This document shows, piece after piece, positions 1 to 10,450 of a stretch of 64,000 nucleotides of DNA. The stretch comes from Sclerodactyla briareus. Its lineage: Eukaryota > Echinodermata > Holothuroidea > Dendrochirotida > Sclerodactylidae. Below the pieces are notes generated by a model, which was not told the origin of the DNA, made no database searches, and saw nothing but the letters and a program-made list of their open reading frames with translations. Positions within the stretch are counted from its first letter, which is position 1. Each line of letters begins with the position of its first letter. A program made the position numbers and the translations under genes. The stretch spans positions 1 through 64,000 of the forward strand of contig JAODTK010005919.1 in assembly GCA_026419785.1 (NCBI GenBank), written 5' to 3'.

Positions 1-2139
1 CTCGGCTTAAGATAGTGACCCGCGAACCCCCGGGTGGGGGGACAAATCCTGCATACGCGCTGCGGCCCCCCCCCCCTCCCGCCGCCCGATCTAAGCATAT
101 GGTTGTCAATCCTACCAAAAAAAAAACATGGACAGCATGGAGGTCATTCCAAGGTAACATGTGCGTCGAATTTGCATAAGTCATGCGATTTTAACTTTAA
201 CGTATTCGACGAAACTACTGGAAGAACTTGAAGAACTTAACTTGCGGACTACAGTTGGTCCGAACAGCATAGGTATTTCAAGTACCGGAGGTCCGATGGA
301 AGATTAATGTGCTTCCTGAGTGTAAACGAGGTCCACAAAAATAATATCTTAGGCGGATATATAAAAGTCGGCGGTATACCCGCCGGCACATGTTAGTTTA
401 TTATATTCATGAGAATTCAATGTTCGCCCAGATAGACATGGTGCAAACTAGCAGGGAATCGGTCAATTCGGCCAACATTTCAGGAGAAGGGCGACCTGGA
501 TACTGAATCCTGAATTGCTGGGTGCAGGATGTGTTACTCGTCTGTGGGTTTTTTTCGTCTTAGCAATTACCATACTCAATGAAGTCTGTCTATTGCCTGG
601 ATCTGTACCGAATATACAGTAATGAGTGATTCGAAAAATCAGTAATACAGCTAAGTGCTCCTAATATTCTTATAAAGGGTATTTTACTCGTTAAAACGTT
701 GAGAAATATGGAAGGCTTGGGCAGTATTCAGCAACCTCAGCAAGTGGGGTAACCAAATATGACTATTCAAATGGCAAATTTCTGTTAGGCCCATGGTTTT
801 ATTGTGGAAGGATTAGACTAATTGGTCAGTTTTCGCCCAACTTTTGAGGCTGTTGAATACTTGTCAAACGTTCTAACAGTGTATATCATGTATCATCTAT
901 GTTTGCAACAATGTTTTTGAAAGGACAACTTATAGGTGTTGTACCTATTCTTGTTAACCCGTATACGCCAATTGGTCAAAATTCAATACATATTTTGTCG
1001 CCGGAAACACGAAAATGTTTTTTGTCATTGAAAAAAATTTAAAGAAAAAATCCAAACGAATTGGCCTAACCTGACCATTTGAAAATGTCCTCGATATTGG
1101 AGGCAAATAACATGTCTTTAGTAGAAATGATTGAAATGCCTCATCACTACATATATCCTCGTGAGTTAATCTCTAAAACAGTGACTTAAGGTGTGTGTGG
1201 AGGGGGGGGGGGGTGAGGGGTGTGTGTGGAGGGGGGGGGGGGGGGAGATTGAGGGGCTGGGCAAGCCTGACTTCAAACATTCCGGATCCGCAGGTACGGA
1301 CACACATTTTTATTGTTGTAGTCGTTGTTACATAGTTACAGATAATCATCAAACGTTCAGGTTGGTGCCATGTAACCAAAACAGAGCTGTATTCTCGTCA
1401 TTGGTGCAACACTCATGACGTAAACGTGTATGACTTAGAACTTATAGACACTGATGTTCCACCAGGTCCAGCATCCCTTACCTACAAGTGCGCATGCACC
1501 AACATTATCTTTGTGTCAAGGTGTGGTACCTGAAACCCTATACGCTTTGCGCCATTCCCATAATTATCCTCCATTTGGGGCTTTGCGCACGCCCGTCTTT
1601 GACAAACAAACGTTGTAACCCCTGGCCACACCATATACGACCAATCAAACCTAGATCTCCCAATTTCACGCCTCAACGTACTGAAATTAGGAGAAACGAG
1701 TTCATGGTTCTGTAGCCACATCAGTCTTCCTCCATCTTCTGCGGCAATGTGGTGCCTCGCTGTTCGGTTATGAGTTCATGATCGTTTCGTGACCAACAAC
1801 AACGCTTTATTTTACAATTTCAAAGTACATCACACAATTTTTTTTACTATAGCATGCAAGTTTCAACATACGAAGTGGCATTTTGAATGTGAAAAGTGCT
1901 CAGAAACTATTAGAGTTTTATTTAAGTTTAACATCTCCTGGATTAGTATTTTAAAATTTAGTGAAGGAGCAGTTAACGTGGACTCTTTCAAACTGTAAAA
2001 AAGATGTTTGTGGGACAGTAGGTGACATTTGAGGAAGGAAGAGAAACACGTCCGCGGTTGAATTGTGTAGGTACCAGTTCCCCGAAATTCTGGGAGTGTT
2101 ATTAAACTTTAGGCAAAACCCTAATGATGGCTATTTACC
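1..2139. other. Intergenic stretch, no gene recognised
   Basis: I see no conserved protein, RNA gene or clear transposon here. Only short open frames occur, and none resembles a known family. The one visible structure is the G-rich tract at about 1200-1247, listed separately. Confidence 0.5.
1186..1250 (+). repeat. Poly-G / GTGTG low-complexity tract
   Basis: Two runs of more than ten G are separated by a short GTGTGTGGA spacer, giving a locally duplicated 'GTGTGTGGA-Gn' pattern. Four or more G-blocks on one strand could form a G-quadruplex. Tract length is likely to be unreliable in the assembly. Confidence 0.9.
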
Positions 2140-2970
2140 TTTTTTAGTGCAGGTCCATGAAAGAGTTAGACAGGTCACTTCCTTAAAAAGTACCAATAAC
2201 CAAACTGATTATTTTCCCCCGAAAAGTTTTCATTGAAAATCAATCTAGTAGCCTTCTCTGAACGTTCTCAATTACACTGCTTTTATCTTTCGAGGTGTCA
2301 GGATCCAATACTTAGGACCGAAAACTCCAGGTGAGGCCTCACTGTTTTAAACCAGCTGATAAGAATATCTTTATCAAGAAAAACTGAAGCGGCGTATAAT
2401 CGAGCAAGAATTTAATACCTTCCTTGCAGCTTCAGCCCACTGACTTAGAAGTTCAAAGAGAATGAAAAATTTATTCCGAGATCTTCTATGGATTCACCTG
2501 ATGAAATTTTGACCAATTTAACTGACAGGAGCGTTACAATTTTAGAGACACAATCATGCATAACTTTGCACTTATCGGGATTGAAAAACATTTGCCAACC
2601 AGGAGACCATTTGGAGATCATATCAATTAAGATCTCTCGTTCGAAGCAACCCTCCCGATACAATTGGTATCGTCTGCAAATTTCTCAACTATGAAATGCA
2701 CCGATCTTCAAGATCGTCAATAAGGCCAGAAAAAAGGGGATGTCCAAGGAACGATCCTTGGGGAACACTACCAGGACAATTTTGCCAAGGACGGAAAGCC
2801 CATCGAGGACCAACTCGTTGTTTTCCATAGGAACCACTGACGAAGAGACACCTCAAGAACCTACGGGAACCGTGTCAGAAGCTTTTGGAAGTCTAAGAAA
2901 ATTCAACTCCGGCCGTTGCCAACGCCTATTACATCTTCCATAAGAATCTAGAGATTTAGTCAAACAAACG
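2140..2970 (-). mobile_element. LINE (non-LTR) reverse transcriptase fragment, Jockey/CR1-like
   Basis: Read on the minus strand this is the second half of a non-LTR reverse transcriptase. In order I see a 'VPQGSFLG' stretch near 2750-2770 (the usual VPQGSxLGP motif), a catalytic-box match 'KFADDTN' near 2680, 'KWSPGWQMFFNPDKCKVMH' near 2570-2610 (the typical WQMxFNxxKCxVMH block), 'EDLGI' near 2480, and 'VRPHLEF' near 2330 (the (L)VRPxLEY block of the thumb). The motifs fall in more than one frame, so the copy is decayed or the sequence carries small indels. Neither the endonuclease domain nor the 3' tail is identifiable. Motif order and wording fit the Jockey/CR1 supergroup; the exact clade cannot be set by eye. 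Confidence 0.8.
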
Positions 2971-5900
2971 ACCAATTAGTCCAAAACCACGCTGAGAAAC
3001 CCGAATTATACTATACTCATTGAACAATCGCCAATATTACCTGAATAATGGATGCAAACATTCGCAGGACTACCTAGTAGTCACTCAACTCCTGGCCTGT
3101 ATAATTGCAATGAATAGACCGATTTTGGCCCTTCTGAAAATTGGGAGAAAATTGCTCTCCTCTCTCCTCCAAATTATCCGGAACAATGAACACACCTTCC
3201 TTTTGCAATTTTTTTCTTATTATTATTGTTTTATATTTGGAACAACAACGGTCGGCAAAAGAATTTCGATGAGAAAGGGGAAACTCCGTCCGTATCAGGA
3301 GCTTTACACTTTATGTTATTTGCCAACGCGTTTGGCAACATACAGCTAACTAACTAAGTTTGTAATTGAAGATCGAAAATTTCTTTCAGAAATACAAAAA
3401 GGGTGGCCTAATGTCCCTCTATAGAATGCATCAAATTGATGGCTCTAGGGGGTCGCCCCTTGACACCAACCGAGGTCTTAGTCCCCCGGTCCAATGTTTT
3501 ATTTGTGTACTCTAAGCTGTCTAGTGCATGGAATGATGAATTTTTCAAAGAGATTCCCGCCCTGGCCCGGAAGGAGACCGATGTACCTGCGCATCGCGTT
3601 CGACAGTTCGAGCCAAGTGAATGTCCGAACTGCATAAAATGTACAACAAGCCATTCCGGCGTGCGATAGTTCGGTATATTGTCAATAAAGAGTGGAGGAT
3701 CTATAGCAATCGATAGAACATCCTTATCGTCTCTCTGCCAATGTTTCACGAAATTATTCAGACCGAATTTCTGTCGTTTTTTAGAGGCTTTTGGAGGGAA
3801 TTGTTTTCCGCCCGTAACTGTATGACACTCCTCAACATCCTGGAAAACAAGAGCAACTCTGCGTATTGATTCCTTGCCTTTTTTCTGACATGTTCCCCTT
3901 ACTCAGCTTATATCAAACCCTGCAAGATGTGGTATGCCAACTCAACCACTACACAAAACAATCACCTTCAATATTTACTCAGCGCATGAGATGAATACTT
4001 GTTGCTTTTTGACCAATGTCAAAAAGTCAATCTGAGGGCAATTGAAATGAATACTGAAAAATAAACCTGGTAGTAAGTATATCTTGAAATAGTGAATGTA
4101 AAGTCAACGAGTTCATAACCGCGGGGTCGATGTTTTTTTCCATTCAGTTGGGAAGATCCCACCAGCGAGTAACACAAGTCTAGCAGACGCAGGCAAGGCT
4201 AAATGATTAAGGATCATTTAGCAACCTTCATTACTCATAGAGGGACTGTTGGTGGTCAAAGCTGATATATTGAATGAAGTGGCAGTTCTTTGAATCGGAC
4301 AGACCACATCCATTAACAATGTAAAAGATATCTTTTTTAGGGATATGTGTGGGGAAAGATGAGTGCATACAGAGGCCTATATATCATCCCCTTGCTCCCT
4401 CCACTTATAACCCTGGCAAGGCGAGTCATTGTAGGTCCAGTCAGTGTCCAATAGCATGGTGTCTCACATGTTGGTTCTTGGATAAACCATATGTCATTAA
4501 TCAATAATGTGACGGAGGTAAGGTCCATTGCGCCAGTCAAATCGTTTTCAATTGTTCAGCAGAGTAGTCTTGGGTCTTCAAAGTGACTGTGGGTGTATCA
4601 ATTTCATTATTTTTCAGCACAAGTACGTGAAGGGAGCATCATTTTGTTGAAGTGCCAATGACTCACCTTGTCTGGGTACAAGGGGTGGGTCTGCAATTGA
4701 CCAGTGGCCTAACTGTTCAGAATACTTGATCAACAACGCCATTTTACCAGTCCATCAAATGTACTATTGCTATTTTTAGGGTCAATTTTCACAAGGCTTT
4801 CAAAATCACATATTCTTCTTCCTGCTCCCTACATTGGTGGGGTAAGGATGTCTTCTATATTACCCACCCCATGCAGCAGCACAACCTCCCATAACAATAT
4901 ATCTGGCTGCACCCTAATAATACAATAGATAATAGAACAGACAAGATCTTTGTACTTTTCTAGTATATAAGCCCATGTTTGAAACATTTCTGAATTATAT
5001 GTGCTCAGTTAATGTTGTTCCAGTATGACTCTGGCTCGATGGTTAACAGTTATTACCTGGCAAATCACTTTTTCTTCCCAAATAGTCACATCTGTGACAG
5101 TCCACAACCAGATAGAGAGGCACTGGGAAGGAAGAGAGATACTTTTAATAGACTTAAACCCTGCCCATTTCTTTTCTGCCTGGGGTACAGGGTAATGTCC
5201 CTCACTTTTGCTCATGGTACAGGGTAATGCACTCCTTTTTGCTCAATAGCAAAAAAATGCCACAAATTTGTGCCCCTTCCTTACTTTCCATCTCAGAAAG
5301 TTTTCCTTGACCGTTGCTTTCCTTCGTCCTCCCAACTCACTGCTTCTACCACATAACATTTAATGCCCTCATTAGGGCTTGTCTTTGAATCCACAGGTAT
5401 AATCCCAATGGTCAGTCCTGCCCGTCAAGTCCATTCACAACCTGGAAGTGTGCTTTCCGCATCGCCAGTAGGGAAGTGTAACAATCAGAACTCATAGACT
5501 GATGCAACACAGAGAATAATTGGATTACCCCCCCCTCTCAAATCCTCTGAGCATTGCCAGTGCCAGGTACCATTTCCACCCTGAAAGTCTGACAGGCTTC
5601 TAAAGGAGTTTTTATGTGTTGTTACTTCTCACTTCTTTGCAGTCTCACCACACATTTGAGAGATTAAATCCCTTTTGAGGATGGGGAAAGTTGACCAGTC
5701 AAACGGAAGGCTTATTAATAGTATAACACACACAGCAGGACTGGTTTGAAGAGATAAGGCCTGGGCTACTAGGTGTTCTAACTAATCAAAGCAGAGACAT
5801 TTCCTGGTGTGCTTTCTGCTGTAATAACTAGATTAAATGGGAAATTTGGAAGATCATAATCACCGTTTTCAATTAATGTAAGCAACAAACTTGGCTTCCT

Positions 5901-5985
5901 CCCCTCATAAATATAATATAACGCCTATGGAAGGAATTGCCAGTTTTGTCTACCCCTCCCATCGCTACCATATTCGGGATAGAAG
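2971..5985. other. Intergenic stretch, no gene recognised
   Basis: No convincing coding or RNA feature. Open frames here (for example the minus-strand 113-codon frame at 3408-3749) match nothing I know. A short tandem duplication of a 'GGTACAGGGTAATG' unit lies at about 5182-5230. Confidence 0.4.
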
Positions 5986-5987
5986 TA

Positions 5988-6850
5988 TACGCAAGAAGCA
6001 CGTAATCTTCTGCCCTTGCCATTAGGAATTGTCAATGAATGCAGTGTATGTCAGGCTTCACGTAGGGCTAACATTTCCATTACAACACTTTTCATAGGCT
6101 GCCTATGAAACCTGGGGAGGGTGGGGGGGGGGGGGGTGCATGTAAGAAGGAGGCTTATCTGCCTTGCCATTTTCCCACGCCACCCAAGCAAACACTTGAC
6201 CACTACTGAGTCAGGCTGTCATACATACATACCTAGGCTGGTCCTGTGGCTATCCACTATTCACATATCAGAAATAAGAATTAAAAATGGACAATGAGAA
6301 TTGTACTGTCTTCCTGGGGAATACTTTGTATTGGGAAGGAGAGAGGGGAAGGGGGGAATGGAAGCAACCGATTTTATGAAGAGGGCAAACCACACTTTGG
6401 TGTGAAATGTAAAACACTAAATGAGAGGAGGTATCGCAAGAAGAGGCGTTTCTCTTCTGCGTTGCATTAGGATTTGTCAATACTGCGTGCTGCAGGCTTC
6501 CAACAGGGCTACATTTTTTAAATGTTCATAAGCTGCCTATGAAACCTCGGGGGGGGGGGGGGCGTGCAAACCAAACAAAATTGTCACCCCCACCCGTAGC
6601 ACCCCCACTACTGGTCAGGAGGTACATATAGGCTGGTCACTGGGGCTTACTAATAAATGACTATTCAAGAATTTGTACGTCTCTGTCCTAGGGAAATTTT
6701 GGTGCTAGTCAATACTCGACATATCAGTAATAACCATAAAATGACAATTCCCAAGAATTTATAACTTCTCACTGGGGAAATATTTGTTTTGTTGGCTATA
6801 TGCTTGTTCTCATCTGTACAATGAATCGTTGCAGAGATATAAAGATTGTC
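5988..6850 (+). repeat. Tandem duplication, ~440-bp unit (two diverged copies)
   Basis: The block beginning near 5990 (GCAAGAAGCACG...TCTTCTGC) recurs near 6432. Both copies continue in the same order: a CAGGCTTC/AGGGCTACATTT segment, 'TGCCTATGAAACCT' followed by a poly-G run (6122-6137 and 6549-6562), 'TAGGCTGGTC', and an 'ACATATCAG' segment. Copy 1 spans about 5990-6430 and copy 2 about 6432-6850. Many small indels separate them. I cannot assign the unit to a transposon family. Confidence 0.7.
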
Positions 6851-7015
6851 CTAGGTGACCTGGATTACCTTACCTATACCTACCAAAAACCAATAGGGTT
6901 ATTCTTCATCATGTGACAATCAACACACTTAATTTGAACTCCCTTGAAGATACTTGCATTCATTAAGATATCATGCTGAGGAGCGATGTCAATGCCAAAT
7001 TTATCCACATTCCAG

Positions 7016-7563
7016 TGTTTTAGGCTTCTTGACCTTCCACATTCCATTGAGTAGCTTGTGATAAGAGTATCGTAGTATGGTAAGTGTCATTGACTTTTTT
7101 CGTTTGTCTTAACCAGACGCTCTTCCGGCCAACACATAAAAGCAGCAAAATCACCATGTCAAAGGTCAAATTGGTCAAAAGTCAATCGTCAAATGAGGTC
7201 AAGTTGGTCACCAGATGTATTCACCCAGACCGAACGAAACTTTCTAATATCCAGCCTCCAAAAATGGTTCGTTGCCGATATATATGACGATTTTAGCTGT
7301 CTTGACCTTCCACATCATTGAGATAGCTTGTGATAAAGTAGCGAGTAATGGTAGTGTCATTGACTTTTTGTTTTGTCTTAACAAGACGCTTCCCTCCATA
7401 CAAAAAAAAACAGGCAAATCACTAGGTCGAGGTCAAATGAAGGTCAGAAGGTCAAAGGTCAAATGAGGTCCAAGTCGGTCACCAGATGTATTTCAACCAG
7501 ACGAACAAACTTTCCATTACGACATCCTCTAAATTTTCTTTGCCAAGATATATAAGATAGCCC
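7016..7563 (+). repeat. Tandem duplication, ~270-bp unit rich in GGTCA half-sites
   Basis: Copy 1 (about 7016-7290) and copy 2 (about 7300-7563) share 'CTTGACCTTCCACAT', 'TAGCTTGTGATAA', 'GTGTCATTGACTTTTT', 'GTCACCAGATGTATT' and a closing 'ATATATAAGA/ATATATGACG' segment. Inside each lies a cluster of AGGTCA-type hexamers, some as near-direct repeats with a one-base spacer (AAGGTCAAAGGTCAAA near 7449). Related but more degenerate sequence continues upstream to about 6845 and downstream to about 7830. Confidence 0.75.
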
Positions 7564-7832
7564 TATGAGGACCCTAAATGACCTTGAACCCCAACACCAA
7601 AAACATAGGGGTCATCCCCGCCATGGTTACACCCTACCTACCAAATTGAAATTGCATACCTGCTTGCGATCATTGAATATCGTGCGGAAACACTTCAAAG
7701 TTTGACCTCTCATGACCTTTAACGACCATCGCTTGGTACCAAACAATAGGGGTCATCCCTTCCAATGGGTGACACCTACCACCTGATATGAACATAATAC
7801 TTGCTTGCGTTTGTTAGATATCGGCTTGGAAA
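7564..7832 (+). repeat. Degenerate ~150-bp repeat units, continuing the GGTCA block
   Basis: Two partial units share 'ATAGGGGTCATCC', 'CCTACC' and 'CTTGCTTGCG/CCTGCTTGCGAT', the first near 7605-7690 and the second near 7745-7830. A weaker third occurrence ('CCAATAGGGTTATTC') is near 6890. The array runs directly into the (CA)n tract. Confidence 0.55.
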
Positions 7833-7916
7833 CGAGGTGTCACACACGACACACACACATACAAGCACGCACACATACATACACACCGACACACACACAC
7901 ACACATACCACACCGC
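7833..7916 (+). repeat. (CA)n microsatellite, imperfect
   Basis: The tract is an imperfect run of CA dinucleotides with interruptions such as CATACA, GCACGCACA and CCGACA. Several ORF-like translations on the minus strand (Val/Cys repeats) come only from this tract. Confidence 0.95.
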
Positions 7917-8459
7917 ACTCGCGTGACTGGCATAGATTCCTTTTGGCTTCGCAAGGTCAAAACTAGCTGGGCGGTGAACATACCCCTTGCTCCCTTCCAC
8001 ACCAAGCATATACTATGATCGTGACCGCAGAATCTAGCTCGTTTATAGGGATGGCTATGTAATATACGATAGCCAATAAGTAGCAATTTTGAACTGTCCT
8101 ATTCCGCCATGTCCCGAGGATACATTTACGAACAACATGCCGCGTGGGGGATTCTGCGTCAGGTCGGCTGGTCATTGACTTTTGTTCCATTCTTTTGTCT
8201 GGAATTGCGCTAACATCGGTTTCTTGTTGATTGCCTTCGCAACGAGTCCAACACAGCGTCCATAGAACGAGTCAGGGTCACTATAATAGGCCTATACTAG
8301 TTCACTGTGGATGTTACGATGAACAAACTATACGTGAAAAGAGCGCCAATTAATATTTTCATCCATAAGTGGACAAAGAATATCGGAACAATCGTCGCGT
8401 GGGGATCCTGCGATTCATTCTCAGAAATTTGCATCATCGTTGATAGCAATATGCCATGA

Positions 8460-8500
8460 ATCTGGCGTTTAGGAACCCCCCCCCCCCCCTCCCGACGGTG
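8460..8500 (+). repeat. Poly-C tract
   Basis: A run of about 14 C ends in CTCCC. It is one of many poly-G/poly-C tracts across the window. Confidence 0.9.
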
Positions 8501-8620
8501 AGGTGAATATCCACGACTCTAATATTTATTTAAATGACGCCAATCAAGCCATCAATTCAATTCGAGTGCCAAGGTCATGTACCAACTTTGCTCTAAACTA
8601 GAAAAGAAGGACTAACAAAA

Positions 8621-8690
8621 CCAGGATGTAGTCGAGACCGAACATGCCGAGACCGAGACCACCCTCACATTTTGGAACGATTTGGTTGGT
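8621..8690 (+). mobile_element. Partial hAT-like MITE end
   Basis: 'CCAGGATGTAGTCGAGACC' followed by 'GAGACCGAGACCACC' and 'CTCACATTTTGG' closely matches the left end of the complete MITE at 12553-12726 (CCAGGGATGTAATCGAGAC ... GAGACCACCTCACATCTTG). I could not place a matching right end. It may lie near 8880, but the sequence there is too diverged, so I treat this as a fragment. Confidence 0.6.
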
Positions 8691-9234
8691 TTTTATTCGG
8701 ACGTGTGTTTGGTACAAGCTTTTTCAAAAGTCTACATTTTCTACTACATTGAACCGGACTTTCTTTCCAGGTTCCGAGAAGGTGATCGGGTCCTGGAGTG
8801 TACTGCTCACATCCTTTGGACGGGACGTGAGATGGAAGTCTCGGGAGCAGGTCGGGTTGGTTACACCCCCAGGCTCTGCTTCGATCCTCATCTGAGAACT
8901 ATAGTCGAGACGAAGAAGGCCAATCCATCGCCATGGCTCTTCTGGTCTGTCTCTGACCGTAAATTCAAATCAATCGAATATTTATAGTCCTTATTGCTTC
9001 ATAATGAAGACCGATGTCAATTCGGGTTTTTCGGAGAGTGAAATTCCAGCATTTGCATTTTGTTTTTTCACCTTTTTTTTCCATTGTTTCATTCGAATCG
9101 AAGGTCCAATACCCCCCCCCCCCTTGTTCTCAGTTTCTTAAACACTATCCTTCGTCAGTGTTAGGTTATCTCCTATTCATGTTGCTCCAGAAACTACTAG
9201 CCTTGGAATGGACTGATTATTAAGTGTTTCATTA

Positions 9235-9513
9235 TTGACTGACAATTGGTAAATGACCCTGTATCTTGTGCCTGCGTCTCCTCGGTGATGGTGGCTCAGT
9301 ACTGTAGACTGTAGCATATCGATCTGCCATGCACGTATGGTTGCCTGCTGAATTGTCGTATTGAACATCAACGAATAGGGTGTAGCATGGCACCTGACTT
9401 GTCTGACAATAGCTTCGAGATGAGTTAATGGTTATGGGCGAGTCCGGCACGGTGACAATACAGCTGAGACAGGCTCCGAACTCACCGACATGGCGTGGCA
9501 CGCAACATGTCAC
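9235..9513 (-). CDS. Possible exon of a cysteine-rich extracellular protein, faintly BK-channel beta-like
   Basis: A minus-strand open frame of about 93 codons looks more protein-like than its surroundings. It contains evenly spaced cysteines, several N-glycosylation-type sites (NSS, NHT) and the segment 'CQTSQVPCYTLFVDVQYDNS'. That segment is reminiscent of the 'YPC-x-xV-V-N-x-S' part of the extracellular loop of BK-channel beta subunits (KCNMB family: two membrane helices with a cysteine-rich loop between). The resemblance is short and by eye only. No transmembrane segment and no partner exon were recognised nearby, and the frame ends in an Arg-rich stretch before a stop near 9232. It could equally be a lineage-specific exon, a retroposed fragment or chance. 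The upstream limit is undefined because the frame opens at GTG and not ATG. A Harbinger-like MITE starts 38 bases away on the upstream side. Confidence 0.3.
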
Positions 9514-9550
9514 TTACCACCCACTCACCCGTCTCCGGAATATACCGTTC

Positions 9551-9943
9551 GGCTGGGATCCATAGACGCGTATGCGTATCGGGCGGGATGTCGATCACTA
9601 TTTATGACAACAAACGTTTTATTTCAAAGAGAAACACCGTAAGTTTTATGCGAAAAGACCATAAAAATGTAGCAGCCCATGCATATTGTCGTTGCTCAGC
9701 TTTTTAAGGGAGATATTCCATAAAAAATCTTCATTCCGGTGATAGCATCCGCATACCGCTTGGTATAATGTTGCTCATTTTCGCCTATTCAGCGTTGGTT
9801 TGCCTTCATTTATGAATTTTCCGCTTCTGTGGGAACCAATATCAATCTTTGCAAGCTAAATAGAGCATATTCAAACCCTAGCCCCCTCTCAGTTCACTTA
9901 AATTGGCGAATTTTCCTAGCATACTCATCGATGGAATCCGCAT
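9551..9943 (+). mobile_element. Harbinger-like MITE, copy A (~393 bp)
   Basis: This copy starts with 'GGCTGGGATCCATAGACGCG' and ends with 'ATGGAATCCGC', an imperfect terminal inverted repeat. It is the same family as the element at 52552-52944 but in the opposite orientation. Shared internal blocks include 'TTATGCGAAAAGACCATAAA', 'GCAGCCCATG' and 'TTTTCGCC.ATTCAGCGTTGG' followed by 'TTTGCCTT.ATTTATG'. It is non-autonomous; no transposase is encoded. The target duplication is not clear for this copy. Confidence 0.7.
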
Positions 9944-10178
9944 CACTAATTCTCTGAAACAAAATCGTGTGCATATAGCCTAGGTATGAAATGGGGATAT
10001 CTTTCCAACCTGAAGGATACACTGCCTCCCACTTAGCTGTCCTGTCTGCCCGTCACTAACACTCTAATGTTTCGGGGATATTATGGTTTTGGGGTGTAGC
10101 CTCCGTCCCGCCCCGCCGCTCCGGAAACTTTAGCGTTAGCGGCAATAACTCTTTAACTCTTCTCCGATCGATCTGAAA

Positions 10179-10206
10179 CATTTTTTTTTTTTTTTTTTTT
10201 TTTTTT
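10179..10206 (+). repeat. Poly-T tract
   Basis: An uninterrupted run of about 27 T follows 'CTGAAACA'. No retroposed gene or SINE body was recognised next to it. Confidence 0.9.
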
Positions 10207-10329
10207 CTTGGTAACACATGTCCGTCCTATCAACTCTCGATGAGTTGGAAAATGGGCATCACTGCATGTTTGCTGCCCTCTATTTTGTCAGGTTTTTGAC
10301 GAAAAACAGGTTGGTCTCGAGTGTACTGA

Positions 10330-10450
10330 AACTGGTGGGTGGGGACAAAAAATGTGTCCCAAAAAACATGACGGTGATTTTTGCGAAATACGAGTTATTA
10401 TTAACATGAAACTTGATGAGTGGGGACAAAAGTGGGTCCCAAAAGATTCA
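10330..10450 (+). repeat. Short tandem duplication containing GGGACAAAA...GTCCCAAAA
   Basis: 'GTGGGGACAAAAAATGTGTCCCAAAAA' (near 10338) recurs as a close relative near 10420, about 83 bases downstream. Each unit is itself a small inverted repeat (GGGAC...GTCCC) able to form a hairpin. Confidence 0.6.

Noticed and set aside
7814-8086. Minus-strand frames rich in Val-Cys repeats
   Set aside because: They are translations of the (CA)n microsatellite.
8644-8987. Overlapping plus-strand frames of 83 and 101 codons
   Set aside because: They start inside the partial hAT-like MITE and have no family motif.
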